Shown: positions 33,741 through 45,002, numbered from the stretch's first letter. The stretch is DNA of 64,000 nt from Antilocapra americana (GCA_007570785.1 ML661885.1:31305185-31369184), one strand, 5' to 3'. The notes: a model not told the origin generated them from the sequence alone. Program-made: numbers and translations.

Positions 33741-34362
33741 TGAAATGGAAATCTGAGTTCTTTTTAGTGGAACTGGAGCATGAACTTCACACACAGGCAA
33801 ACACTCACAGTAGCAAGCAAATCGTATTTATTTCAAAACAGAAAGTACAAAACTCTTAGCATAGAAACTGAGAGGGTGAAGTGCCAGAGAAGATGGGACT
33901 TACAGCCATTTATATCCTTACTAGTATTGATTTGTGTACTTTTGCTTGGTTCTTACTTTTAACATGTGTCATTTCTAACCAATCAGCTTAAAGGTCACAG
34001 GGTTTAACTTGACATCTTTATGGCTTTCTTTGATCCTAGGATTCTTCCTTTTCTTAGACATGAAGTCACCATCCTGCAACTTTTTCTCATGACCCCTGGC
34101 CATTTTACAATGGGCCAGATATATGGGCAAAAGATTAATAATCACCAGTTGCTTTTCCCTCAGGTATATGGAACAGAAGTTAACTACTACCCTTTCTGAT
34201 CTTATCTGAGTGCTGATAATTTATCAGACCAAGGTCACATTCCTCTGAGAGCCAGGAATTCAGGACAAAGGGTATAGTGTTAAGTTAATGGAGCATAATG
34301 ATTATTAAAACAGGCTGAGGTCTCAGAGTTCCTACACTAACTGCCTAACCACAAAACCATCA
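33741..34362 (-). mobile_element. second related ERV LTR, about 620 bp
   Basis: It shares the R/U5-side sequence of the 33089 LTR ('aacactcacagtagcaagca', 'gtacaaaactcttagcatag', 'atttctaaccaatcagctta') in the same orientation, with a minus-strand AATAAA at 33827-33832. It has about 300 bp more in the U3 part, so the first LTR is internally deleted or belongs to a shorter subfamily. The right end is uncertain and no clean TSD was found. Only BovB DNA lies between the two LTRs, so they do not bound one provirus. Confidence 0.65.
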
Positions 34363-34849
34363 CAGTGGGACTTCCAGTGTCAATATATGTATGGTTTGCC
34401 AAATAACTTAGAATCATATCGTAAGTAAGTAAGAATTACTTATTTCCATTCTACACAGGAGTTTGTTTTTTCATTATGAATATGAGAGAAAATTTAAGAA
34501 CGTTGGCTGAAGTTTGTATTTGCAACTAAAAGAAATCCAATACATTTGTCCTTCAGATCACTGGAGGACATTATATTAAATATAAGCAACACTAGCTGAG
34601 ATTTTAGAGGCCCTCTGATTTCTCAGAACTGGAATCCAGAACCGAAACAAGGTCAAGACTTACTTCCTGTCTCTTTTTTTTCTCTTTGAATCCACTTCAT
34701 TCTTTTCATTCAAGCTTTCTCCTCATAATAAAAAATGTGTCCTCAGATGGTTTTGAATTTTACATCTCACCACCTTAATTACTAGAAAAAACTTTACCAT
34801 GTAGTTTTGGATTATGTGAAGTTTAATAAACCTAGACTAGAAACTTTTT
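34363..34849. other. unrecognised sequence
   Basis: Nothing recognisable is seen. A T9 run lies just before the next SINE. Confidence 0.4.
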
Positions 34850-35045
34850 TTTTCCCCTTGGTGACTCAGATGGTAAAGAATCTGCCTGCAATCCACGAAA
34901 CCTCAGTTTGATCCCTGGCTTCAGAGGATCCCTAGAGAAGGGAGCAGGTACCCAATCCCAGTATTCTGGCCTGGAGAATTCCGTGAGCTGTATAGTCCAT
35001 TGGGTCACAAAGAATTGGACACCACTGAGCGACTTTCGCTTTTGG
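34850..35045 (+). mobile_element. Bov-tA SINE, first bases missing
   Basis: The A-box region 'tggtgactcagatggtaaag', the B-box 'gtttgatccctgg' and the Bov-A unit ('cagtattctggcctggagaa', 'tgggtcacaaagaattggac') are present. The first 'gggctt' is replaced by T-rich sequence. It ends 'gagcgactttcgctttt'. Confidence 0.9.
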
Positions 35046-35048
35046 TTT

Positions 35049-36790
35049 AGTTATCTTCTATCAGCCTATCAACTGAAGGCATGAGTTAAAACCAAACAGA
35101 ACCCTGTGGCACCCTTTCTGGTACAAATCTTTTTCACATCCTTGTTTCTGGTGTATAGGAAGGGGGTTTGTTCAGCCTTTTGATCTTCCCTGAGTTCCAA
35201 AGTGCAGATTCAAATAGTTGCTAATCTGGAAACTGAAGGAAGGCAGAAGCAAAGGAGGAGAAGTTAAGAAACAATAGTGAAGCCTTGGGGCAGGGTTCTG
35301 GCTCCTCCAGAAGGAATATACACAATAATACCTTTAAGTTTGTCTGTAGGAGGTAACACTAATCATATCCTATGATTCCTCAATTCTTAATGTTATGAAA
35401 GTAAACCAGCTGATGCCTTGTTAAAATGCATATTAAGGACAAGTTCTTCTTAGTAACCATATAAGTAAGATTGAGAAAAATAATTGATAAATAAGCAGTG
35501 ACAAAAAAATGACCTTGACCATTTCAAGCAATTTCCACTTGCTTCTTGATATTACTTAACTCTTTGTAAGCAGTTAGTTCTGAAATTAATATTGACAGAT
35601 GTAATAATGTTTTAATTTTCATTGTTAGATTTCATGAAATATGAAACATCTTGTAGATATGCTAAGAGTTCTTTGGCAGGCTACAGTCCTAAGGGTCACA
35701 GAGGCAGGACTGAAGTGGTATAACATGCAGGCAGCCTGTGAAAAAGAGTACCATTTGATATTGTTTGAATGAAACTCTGATTTAGATCACTAACAGATAT
35801 GTTCTTATTTATGTGGGAGTTATAGTTGGTTGGAATGATAACTCAATTTAAAAAATAACTTTCAGTCACTGAAAATGACATAATTCCTCAGAGAGCATTG
35901 AAGAAATTCATTCACTAAGACTCACTGTGGAGTTAATGTTCCACATTGTCCATTGTCATTCACTATTTAGCTCCCTTCATGTAAATTCTAGATAATTTTA
36001 AAAAAGGATGGCAAAAGGCATATCAAAATCATTACAAACAAAATTAATAATATACTGACTTAAATTTTGATCAACAATAACATGTCTTCAAGGAGGCAAC
36101 CAGACAGCTCACTCAGCAGGAGTGTATCATGGGCTGTAAGCTGATTTGGAACTCAGGCTGCAATGTAATTGCACATCTGAGAATCAGAAAAGCTGTCTTC
36201 TGTGTCATAGTCCAGAATATTCAAGCAACTGTTTACTGATAATTTGCACTTCCCCTAAGTTATCAAAATTATTCATTTTATATCCAGACTTTACAAGTTA
36301 AATAAAACTATTTCATTACATTTTATAAAGGACACTGAAAAGATGTGTGCAATTGCACACTATTTTTGATAAAGTAAAGTGAATTCTTGGAATAGAGAGA
36401 TCTGTGAATTTTTTTCAACCAAAATTCAATGTGCATGTAAAATCCCTTCTAATCTTTGAGATATAATAGGGCTTAGACAATGAGCCACATCTGATTCAGT
36501 GTTTCCATTGGGAGACCAGAAATCTACTGATTTCAAAGAGAATTTTAACAACATAGCTGTGTTTTTTTTAATTTCACATGTAAATTTGACTGCCTAAGGG
36601 ACACCCAGATAGTTGGTAAAATGTTATTTCTGGGCATGTCTTAAGACTGTTTCAGGAAAACATTAGCATTTGATTCAACAGATTGAGTAAAGCTAGCTCC
36701 TCACCAACACAGATAGACATCATCTAATAGAGTAAAGGCCAGATTAGAACAAAAATTTCATGGAAAAGTAAATTTCCACTGTCTTATTGA
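35049..36790. other. mostly unrecognised sequence
   Basis: The only assigned piece is a Bov-A scrap (see 35672). The block at 35080-35300, with 'accctgtggcaccctttctg', could be an old LTR, but I cannot support a family. Confidence 0.35.
35672..35722 (+). mobile_element. Bov-A 3' scrap
   Basis: 'ggcaggctacagtcctaagg' followed by 'gtcacagaggcaggactgaa' is the 3' end of a Bov-A unit. About 50 bp remain. Confidence 0.55.
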
Positions 36791-36795
36791 ACTAA

Positions 36796-37090
36796 GTGTT
36801 CACCTTTTTCTGCCCTTGGACATTGGAACTCTTGGCTCTCAGGCCTTCAGATTCTGGGACTAACTCAGTGGCTTACTGTTTCTCAGGCCTCAGACTGAAT
36901 TATACCACAGCATTTCTGGCTCTTCAGCTTGCAGAGGACAGATTGTGGGACTTCTTAGCCTCCATAGCCATGAGAGCCAATTCCTATAATAAATATCCTC
37001 TTATATATATATGTATATATTCTACTGGTTCTGTTTCTATGGATAATTCTAACACAGATTTTGATACTGAGAGTGGGGTTTTGGACTTAG
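36796..37090 (+). mobile_element. MLT2-like ERVL LTR 3' part with PBS region
   Basis: 'cctcagactgaattatacca', 'gagccaattcctataataaa' (polyadenylation signal) and 'tactggttctgtttctatgg' followed by 'aacacagattttgatactga' follow the 3' end of MLT2/ERVL-type LTRs running into the primer-binding area. Assignment is from memory. The 108-codon frame at 36796-37122 lies within it and is fortuitous. Confidence 0.5.
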
Positions 37091-37114
37091 GTTATTTGAG
37101 TTACTATAATACAG

Positions 37115-37442
37115 TATTATAGATTAGCTAACTTAGAAGCAGCAGAATTTTTTTTTTCCACAATTCTGGAGACCAGGAAGTCAAAGATTGGTGTGTTTGC
37201 CTGCATACTTAGGTAAGGGCCTTTTTCCTTGTTCATAGCTAGTGTCTTTTTGCTGTGCTCTCACATGATGGAGGAGGCCAAAAAATCTTTATGAGATCTC
37301 TTTTATAAGAAAGACATCATTCATGAGCATTGCACTCTCATGACCTACATACTTCTCAAAAGCCCTACTTGCTACCATCACATCACATCAGGCTTTAGAA
37401 TTTCAACCTATGAATGTTGGGGGGGACGAACATAGTATAATA
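37115..37442 (-). mobile_element. MaLR LTR (MST/MLT1-like)
   Basis: 'cacaattctggagaccagga', 'tgctgtgctctcacatgatg', 'catgagcattgcactctcat', 'atttcaacctatgaatgttg' followed by a G-run is the complement of an MST/MLT1A LTR. It sits directly after the MLT2-like sequence, so it probably inserted into an ERVL element. Confidence 0.7.
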
Positions 37443-37849
37443 TTTCATATAATGGTAACACATTAAAATAAAAAATATTTACAAGATCTTTGATAGCAAT
37501 ATATAAGATGCAATTATTTTATAAATAAAAGCAAGTATTCATGGTATATTTTTCTGTCAATCTGGGCTATTCCTTGTTTTGAGCATTTCTTTGTATTTTC
37601 TTTAAAGTACCCCAACTTGTAATATGTCATTTATTTTTAATATTATGAGCCTAAATGATATTATGGAGTTAACTTGTTGCATTAAATATCCATGCTATAG
37701 AAATAGCAATTAAAGTCAGGTTAATTTTGCAGTCATCATTGTAAAAATTGATGCAGGAAATAATCAACAATATATATATATTAAATCCAGTGGTTGAGAG
37801 TTTGTTGGGGATGGAATTATAGTCTAAAAATATCACTTAAAATTACATA
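37443..37849. other. unrecognised AT-rich sequence
   Basis: No family or gene signal is seen. Confidence 0.4.
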
Positions 37850-38275
37850 TGAACTGATCTTTGACAAAGGAGCAATGTATTACAATGGAGAAAAAAATAG
37901 TCTCTCAACAAATGGTGTTAGAACAACTGGACATCCACAAGCAAAGAAATGAATCTAGACATAGACTTTTTAATCCTTCACCGAAACTAACTCAAAGTGG
38001 ATCACAGACCTAAATGTAAATTGCAAAACAATAAAACCCCTAGAAAATAAAAGAGAAAATCTAGGTAACCTTGCATTTGGTGATAACATTTTGGATATGA
38101 TGCCTAAAATTCATATTTTTAGATTAAATGAGTATAAATAGATTCCAAATAGCAAAACAGTCTTGAAAAAGAAGAACAAAATTGGAGATATCAAACTTCA
38201 TTTCAAAATTTACTGCAAAGTCATGGTAATAAAAACCACACGGTACTGACAGAAAGATAGTCATATAGATTGTTC
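37850..38275 (+). mobile_element. L1 ORF2 pieces in shuffled order
   Basis: The first piece (37850 to about 38110: 'ctgatctttgacaaaggagc', 'aacaaatggtgttagaacaa', 'taaaacccctagaaaataaa') belongs downstream in L1 ORF2. The second (about 38140-38275: 'aaaaagaagaacaaaattgg', 'caaagtcatggtaataaaaa', 'cacacggtactgac') belongs just upstream of it. Both are plus strand, so their order is reversed relative to an intact L1. Confidence 0.75.
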
Positions 38276-39142
38276 TTCTCCTATAGCTCAGTCATGTCCA
38301 ACTCTTTGTGACCCCATGGACTGCAGCATGCCAGGCTTCCCTGTCCTTCACCATCTCCCGAAGCTTGCTCAAATTCATGTCAATTGAGTTGGTGATGCCA
38401 TCTAATCATCTTGTCCTCTGTCATTCCCTTCAACTGACTTGAATCTTTGTCAGCATCAAGGCCTTTTACAATGAGTCAGCTCTTAGCATTAGGTGGCCAA
38501 AGCTTTAGAGCTTCAGCTTCAACATCGTTTCTCAGACTAAATATTCAGGGTTGATTTCCTTTAGGATTAACAGTTTGATCTCCTTTCAGTCCAAGGGACT
38601 CAAGAGGCTTCTCCAACACCACAGTTTGAAAGCATCAATTTTTCAATGCTCAGACTTCTTTATGGTCCAATTGTCACATGGTACATGACTACTGATAAAA
38701 CTGTAGCGTTGGCTATACGGACATTTGTCAGCAAAGTGATATCTCTGTTTTTTAATATGCTATCTAGGTTTATCATGGAGAAGGCAATGGCAACCCACTC
38801 CAGTACTCTTGCCTGGAAAATCCCATGGATGGAGGAGCCTTGTAGGCTGCAGTCCATGGGGTCACTAGGAGTCAGACATGACTGAGCGACTTCACTTTCA
38901 TTTTTCACTTTCATGCACTGGAGAAGGAAATGGCAACCCACTCCAGTGTTTTTGCCTGGAGAATCCCAGGGACGGGGGAGCCTGGTGGGCTGCCGTCTAT
39001 GGGGTGGCACAGAGTTGGACATGACTGAAGCGACTTAGCAGCAGCAGCAGCAGGTTTATCATGGCTTTTCTTCCAAGGAACAGCATCTTTTAATTTCATG
39101 GCTGCAGTCACTGTCTGTAGTGATTTTGAAATAAAGTAAATA
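38276..39142 (-). mobile_element. BovB 3' part, split by Bov-A2
   Basis: The left part (38276-38778) is the complement of the BovB C-terminal coding and 3' end. The right part (39052-39142) continues upstream in the element ('ttttcttccaaggaacagca', 'aatttcatggctgcagtcac'). A plus-strand Bov-A2 separates them. Confidence 0.9.
38779..39051 (+). mobile_element. Bov-A2 dimeric SINE with TSD
   Basis: Two Bov-A units, the linker 'tttttcactttcatgcactgg' in the middle and a (CAG)n tail. The duplicated 'aggtttatcatgg' lies at 38766-38778 and 39052-39064. The first two Gs of the SINE overlap the duplication, so the left edge is ambiguous by 2 bp. It is nested in BovB, as is the copy at 7606. Confidence 0.95.
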
Positions 39143-39277
39143 TGTTCAATATATACTAACTTAGCTAACAAACATGAAGTAGATGCTTCTACAGGAAAGA
39201 TTAAAAAATGAGTAAGCTACACATTTATAATATCAAGGAATTTCAGTTTTGTGAATGAAACAAATTAATAGATTATT

Positions 39278-39494
39278 GTTCTTGCTGCTTGTCATTGTGC
39301 TAAGTCATGTCTAACTCCATGGATGGTACCCTGCCAGGCTCCTCTGTCTGTGAGATTTCCTAGGCAAGAATACTGGAGTGGGTTGCCGTGTCCTACTCCA
39401 AGGAATCATCCCGACCCAAGGATCAAACCCAAGTCTCTTGCATCTCCTGCATTGACAGGTGCATACTTATACCACTGCCCCACCTGGGTAGCCC
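39278..39494 (-). mobile_element. Bov-tA SINE with 11-bp TSD
   Basis: The complement starts 'gggctacccaggtggggcag' and has a B-box-like 'gggtttgatcc' and a full Bov-A unit. A perfect TSD 'aatagattatt' lies at 39267-39277 and 39495-39505. Confidence 0.93.
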
Positions 39495-39684
39495 AATAGA
39501 TTATTATATTACAGTCTTAAGAGACTAACCTAGACTAGGGGTGAGACAGGCTTCCAAGAAGAGATGTTGCCTGCACATGTAAAAAAATTTTTAATGAATT
39601 GTTTAATTTCACAGTCCCATGCATCACCACCCCCCACAAGGTTGACAGCTAAAATATCTGATTTTTATTTATACCTGTGCAAAA

Positions 39685-39890
39685 GGCTTCCTTCGTGGCT
39701 CAGATGGTAAAGCATCTACTTGCAATGTGGGAGACCCAGGTTCGATCCCTGGGTTGGGAAGATCCCCGGAGAAGGAAATGGCAACCCACTCCAGTACCCT
39801 TGCCTGGAAAATCCCATGGACAAAAAAGCCTGGTAGGCTACAGTCGATGGGGTCACAAAGAGTCAGACACGACTGAGAAACTTCACTTTC
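39685..39890 (+). mobile_element. Bov-tA SINE, well preserved
   Basis: The head 'ggcttccttcgtggctcaga', a canonical B-box 'ggttcgatccctgg' and the full Bov-A unit with 'gagtcagacacgactgagaa' look close to consensus. It is one of the few copies whose internal Pol III B-box is unaltered. Confidence 0.93.
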
Positions 39891-41189
39891 AGAAGAATAT
39901 GTAATTAAATATTTATTTTCTAATAGTAGATTCTAATGTGCCTAGAATAACTTTGAGGACAGTGGCAGATAAAAATATGTATTATCCCTACCACAGAAAA
40001 GATTGTAATTTAATGTAAGTGGAGAAATGAGAAAGCTATGCAGATGTAATTCAAAACCTCAGAGCCATTGAGATTCATTGCTTGCTATTTGACAATAATA
40101 GTTTGGCATAGGGACAAGAATGTAGATACTTAATAAAAGAGCTTTAAAGCTTTTGTTTTGTTTTGTTTTCCTTTATTTGAAACAGATTGAAGTATTTCAA
40201 GTCAGAAGTGGCTTGAATATTAATTCATAAGCAAGAGAAAATATATTTGGTAATAAATTGACATTGGGACTGAATAATCTGATTAAATACTTCTTTGTCT
40301 ATAAAGATAGTATAAAAAAATAAAGATAGCATAATCGTATTTCAACTTTTCTGGTTTGATTTATGCTAAACAGTTCCCTTGGTTTAAAATAAAAAAGAAC
40401 TGTTATTCAAGGGTAAAACTGAAAAGAATTGCTGGGATCCATACTTTCTAAGTGAAAGGGACCAACTTATTGTGAGGAATTTATTGACAAAGATAAAGGC
40501 TCATCAATTCAGATATGAAACTCATTGCCAAAAAAAGATAAACTGCCATTTTGCAAAGCTAGAATCTTTCTAAAGGAAAGCACATGTGAAACACTTCATT
40601 TGATTGATTTTTCACTTCTGATTTTGAAAAGGCATAACTTGAGTACAATGCAAATCAACATGCTAGAGTCTGGTTTTTTGTTTTCCTCTGTTGGTGGTAC
40701 ATATCTGTTCTGGCCAGTTTCACCCAAATCAGTCAGCTGAGGCCCGATACATGGCGGTGCAGTCAGCAGGGACTTGCAGTGCTAGGCTCTTCAGTTACCA
40801 CAACAGAGACAAACTGCAGCTGAAAGCTACGGCTGAAACAGCTCTAAAGCCATTGGTTTTTGTGAGTTCCAGAAACTGATTATCATCGCTTACTGATTTA
40901 GAAATCCTAATGTGAACCAAGCTCAGCTTCACCTCCCACCAATCATTGTCTCCATTTTTAGATTTATAAAGTTTTTAAAAAAAAAAAAAGAAACGTAGTG
41001 ATTACGGAGAAATTTGCATATCATATGTGGCAATTTCTAAATTGATATTTATTTTGTTCTGAACAGCATTCAAATCTGACTAGAAATGAATGTTGAATAT
41101 TAATAGACTTTGTTGTAATTTTGTGGGGAACGATGCCTTTGACATGGTAGGTGTTCAGTAAGCAGCTAATGTTAAAGACGGACAAAACA
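39891..41189. other. mostly unrecognised sequence
   Basis: An A12-13 run lies near 40977-40989. 'gtaggtgttcagtaagcagc' near 41149 recalls the L2 3' end but is too short to assign. Frames at 40525-40740 and 40691-40879 have no recognised domain. Confidence 0.4.
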
Positions 41190-41455
41190 CATACACAGAC
41201 AAAACTACAGGGACAGAAAACAGAGAAGTGGTTGTGTCAGACTGTGGATGAGGGCAAGCATTGACACTAAACGACTATAAGTTATTTCTTAAAGAATGGA
41301 ACTGTTTTTACCTTTGTGGTGATGGTTACATGACTGTACCTATTTATACTGTATTTGATTTGTGTGTCTGTGTGTGTGTCAAAACTAGAAACTGAGGTGA
41401 ATTATTATACGTGTAAATTATTTCCCATTGTATCTGACTTTAAAAATAAAAGCTC
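41190..41455 (+). mobile_element. L1M-type 3'-UTR-like fragment
   Basis: 'tgtggtgatggttacatgac', then after a short TG tract 'tcaaaactagaaactgaggt', 'gaattattatacgtgtaaat' and a closing 'ttaaaaataaaag' follow the 3' UTR of old L1M elements ('gtggtgatggttgcacaact...tcaaaactcatcgaactgta'). Confidence 0.5.
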
Positions 41456-41648
41456 TAAATATCATGCAGGCTGCTTTATCTAAATGTTTTATATTTTGAG
41501 AAGCTTGTAAGAAGATGCTATGTATGTCCTTAAAATGCACATTTGCACCAAAAAATCTATTAAATTCTACCTACATTTTTCTTTTATAAAATTGAAGTAT
41601 AGTTGATTTATAATGTATTAGTTTCAAGCAAACAGCTAAGTATATATC

Positions 41649-41706
41649 TGTGTGTGTGTATGTGTGTGTATGTGTGTGTATGTGTATATATATATATATA
41701 TATATA
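41649..41706. repeat. TG/TATG/TA compound microsatellite
   Basis: TG units with regular TA interruptions pass into a pure TA tract inside the L1 3' UTR. Confidence 0.95.
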
Positions 41707-42545
41707 ATGCACATATATACCTATATATATATTATTTTTCAGATTCTATTCCATTATAGATAATTACAAGATACTGAATTATTGAATATAGCTCCATAGC
41801 CTACAGTAGTTCCTTGTGATTTACATTTATATATTTTATATATAGTAGTGTATATCATTTAAACTCAAAATCTTAATTTATACCGCCTCTCCTTTCTCCT
41901 TTGGTAATTATGAGTTTGTTTTGTATGTATGTGAGTCTAATTCTATTTTGTAAATAAGCTCATTTGTATCATTAATTTTAGATTCCACATATAAGTGATA
42001 TCTTACTTCATTCATTTTTTATGGCCGAGTAATATTCCATTGTATATACATACCTCATCTTTTTTATCTATTCCTCTATCAGTGGTCATTTAACTTGCTT
42101 CCACATCTTCACTATTGTAAATAGTGCTGCTGTGAACTTTGAGGTACATATACTTTTATTTTTAATTGGAGCTTATATATTTTCAGGATATATGCCCAGG
42201 AGTAGTATAGCAGGATCACATGGTAGCTCTATTTTTAGTTTCTTAAAAAACATCCAGGAGTTTTATATTATGTGATTTTACATTTAAATCTTTAATTCAT
42301 TTTGTATTTATTTTTGTTTATGGCATTAGAGAATGCTCTATTTTCCATTTTTTTTTCATATGTAGCTGTCCCAGCACCACTTATTGAAGAGACTGTCATT
42401 TCTCCATTGTATATTCTTGCCTCCTTCATCCTAGATAAATTTATTTCTGAACTTTCTATCAATTTCCATTGAGCTGTTTGTTTGTCTTGTGCCAGTACTG
42501 TACTGTTTTGATTAGTATAGTAAGATTTGTATTTGTATTTGTAGT

Positions 42546-43217
42546 AAGATCATGGCATCTGGCCCCATCACTTCATGGCAAATAGATGAGGAAACAGTGG
42601 AATCAGTGTCAGACTTTATTTTTTTGGGCTCCAAAATCACTGCAGGTGGTGATTGCAGCCATGAAATTAAAAGATGTTTACTCCTAGGAAGGAAAGTTAG
42701 GACCAGCCTAGATAGCACATTAAAAAGCAGAGACATTACTTTGTCAAAAAGGTCCATCTAGTCAAGGCTATGGTTTTTCCAGTGGTCATGTATGGATGTG
42801 AGAGTTAAAGTATAAAGAAAGCTGAGTGCAGAAGAAATGATGCTTTTGAACTGCAGTGTTGGAGAAGACTCTTGAGAGTCCTTTGGACTGCAAGGAGATC
42901 CAACCAGTCTATCCTAAAGGAGATCAGTCCTGAATGTTCATTGGAAGGACTGATGCTGAAACTGAAGCTCCAGTACTTTGGCTACCTGATGTGAAGAACT
43001 GACTCATTGGCAAAGACCCTGATGCTGGAAAAGATTGAAGGTGGGAGGAGAAGGGGAGGAGAGGATGAGATGGTTAGATGGCATCACTGACTCAATGGAC
43101 ATGAGTTTGGGTAAACTCTGGGAGGTGGTGATGGACAAGGGAGGCCTGGCGTGCTGTGGTTCATGAGGTCACAAAGAGTCAGACAAGACTGAGCAACTCA
43201 ACTGAACTGAACTGAAC
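42546..43217 (+). mobile_element. BovB 3' part inserted in L1
   Basis: It starts at the K-I-M-A-S-G-P codons and runs to 'actgaactgaactgaactg'. It is 5'-truncated to about 670 bp. The flanking 'tgtagt' (42540-42545 and 43218-43223) is a short possible TSD. L1 sequence on both sides shows BovB is the younger insertion. Confidence 0.93.
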
Positions 43218-43385
43218 TGTAGTCAAGGAACATGAGTCTTTCAGCTCCATTCTTATTTCTCGAGATTGTTTTGGCTATTTGGGGTGTTTTGTGTTTCTAT
43301 ACAATTTTTTAAATTATTTGTTCAAGTTATGTGAAAAATATCATTGGTAATTTGATAAGGATTTCATTAAATCTATAGATTGCTC

Positions 43386-44692
43386 AAAGCAATCTACCTA
43401 CACTTGTCTAATATTGACTATATAAATTCCATGATGCAACTTAAGTTTTGCTCTTTCTTGTGGCTGTGGATATGGTGGACTAGAAAGACAGTAGCCAGAA
43501 AAGAAATGGGACTCCAACAGGTGTCTTTTAATTAGAGAAAAATGAAAATAACTGACCAATCATAGGCTAAAGCATCATAGTCTACACCTCCAGAAACTCA
43601 AAAAACAAAATGGAAGGCTTAAACTACAGAGAACTCAGATATAAAATGCCAAGATATAAAAGGTGTTCCATACTAAAACACTCCTCATGTATATGATCTT
43701 CATGCTATGGAAAACCTCTCCCCCTCAAAAGGATTTTGATAAGTATCAAAGATCTGAGGAGAAATATGAAAAATTCCTACTACTGACTGATCCAGTGTCT
43801 TACTGGACCTCTGAAACTTGAGTCACTTATATTTGAGTTTCTTTAAGGAAGTCCTCCTTCCCTTTTTGGATCATCACTGCTGTCTGTCATTATTAGTAAA
43901 TCTTGCATAGCTCTTGATGGATTGTGTTTCTCTCCAAGAACAAGAACTCATAGACATCTGTGCTAATCATTTCTCCCCACACATATACTAATGTCAACTT
44001 CATTATATTAGAATGTAACAAAATCTTTAAAAATAGCAGGCGTTGAGTAATTTTGTAGTTAATAGTATAAAATAAATCAATTAGAGAGTTTATTTCTCTG
44101 TCACTTTTATCATTCTCTTGTATTCCACACCCTAATTCGGAGAGCAATTTAAATAAAGAAAAGTTCCTTTCAGACAAGGCAAGCAAGATGCTTTGTAGAT
44201 GTTTCAGGTTACCAACTTTATAATTTGTTTTTGTTATCCAGATACTCTTTCTCATTATACATATTGCTTGAAAATGCTGGTAGATTTTAAAATCCCAGGC
44301 AAGAATAGATCATTCTAGGACTTCCTGTAGATTCTATTATATGTATAGAAATCATGTCCCACTGAAACACTCTGATACAGTTACTTCAAATTTGGATCAA
44401 ATATTCATGTCAGTAGCTAATTTTTTTTTGCTCATAGCAAAATAGTTTATTTTGTGGTGGTAATATTACACTTGTGATATTATCAAATTTAACGTATGTC
44501 TATATCAGTTTGGAGAACTAGATATTAATAAAGCCCTTTTATTATTAATAGAATACAACTACCTCTGAGATGTCACACATACCTTTCATGACATTGCTGA
44601 GCTCACATGAAAGAGAAATATCCTCACCATAGGCAACCAAAAGTAACTCTAACCAGCTTTCTCTCAAAAGCTTATCAGAGACTGAAGTGGGC
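43386..44692. other. unrecognised sequence
   Basis: No repeat family is assigned. A 120-codon minus-strand frame at 43893-44255 is the longest frame in the window not explained by a repeat. I see no domain, and this length is plausible by chance in AT-rich DNA of this size. Confidence 0.35.
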
Positions 44693-44740
44693 ACTGTGTG
44701 AAGCTTCCTGGCTGGCACAAAGGGATGCTCAATAGATACC
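44693..44740 (+). mobile_element. short L2 3'-end scrap
   Basis: 'ctggctggcacaaagggatg' followed by 'ctcaatagatacc' resembles the L2 end 'gcctggcacatagtaggtgctcaataaat'. Confidence 0.4.
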
Positions 44741-44893
44741 AGCAATGGGTATGAAAGCTAATGTTGCACTATGAGCAAATACCAACAAGGAGCACTGAAA
44801 AAATTTAGAGTTGTATATTTGCAAAGTTGAGAGAAAATAACTGTCAACTTAGGGTTTTTGAAGTTAAAAAAAAAAAAGTTTCAAAATGAGGAT

Positions 44894-45000
44894 GGGGACT
44901 TCCCAGAAGTCCAGTGATTAAGGCTCTGTGCTTCCAATGCAGAGGGTACCAGTTTGATCCTGCTTGGGGAACGAAGACACATGTCATACAGTGTCACAAA
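44894..45000 (+). mobile_element. CHR-1-like tRNA SINE
   Basis: 'ggggacttcccagaagtcca', 'gtgattaaggctctgtgctt' and 'ccagtttgatcctgcttggg' follow the short CHR-1 form ('ggacttccctggtggtccagtggttaag...gttcgatccctgg'). It is older than the Bov-tA copies and is shared across cetartiodactyls. Confidence 0.75.
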
Positions 45001-45002
45001 AA

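Larger units (their letters stand above)
41572..43385 (-). mobile_element. L1 3' half, internally deleted and split by BovB
   Basis: The complement carries the L1 3' UTR and ORF2 C-terminus: 'atggccgagtaatattccat' (42020-42039), 'gcccaggagtagtatagcag' (42193-42212), 'gcaccacttattgaagagac' (42374-42393). Several hundred bp of ORF2 are missing near 42250-42280. A plus-strand BovB interrupts it at 42546, and L1 resumes with 'gagattgttttggctatttg' at 43261. Confidence 0.85.

Noticed and set aside
33089..34362. two LTRs as ends of one provirus
   Set aside because: The DNA between them is BovB 3' sequence, the LTRs differ in length, and the first has its own TSD in BovB.
36796..37122. 108-codon ORF as a gene
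   Set aside because: It overlaps an MLT2-like LTR and has no recognisable domain.
39685..39757. functional tRNA gene at the SINE head
   Set aside because: The A- and B-box belong to the tRNA-derived Bov-tA head; there is no tRNA cloverleaf 3' half, acceptor closure or T-run terminator.
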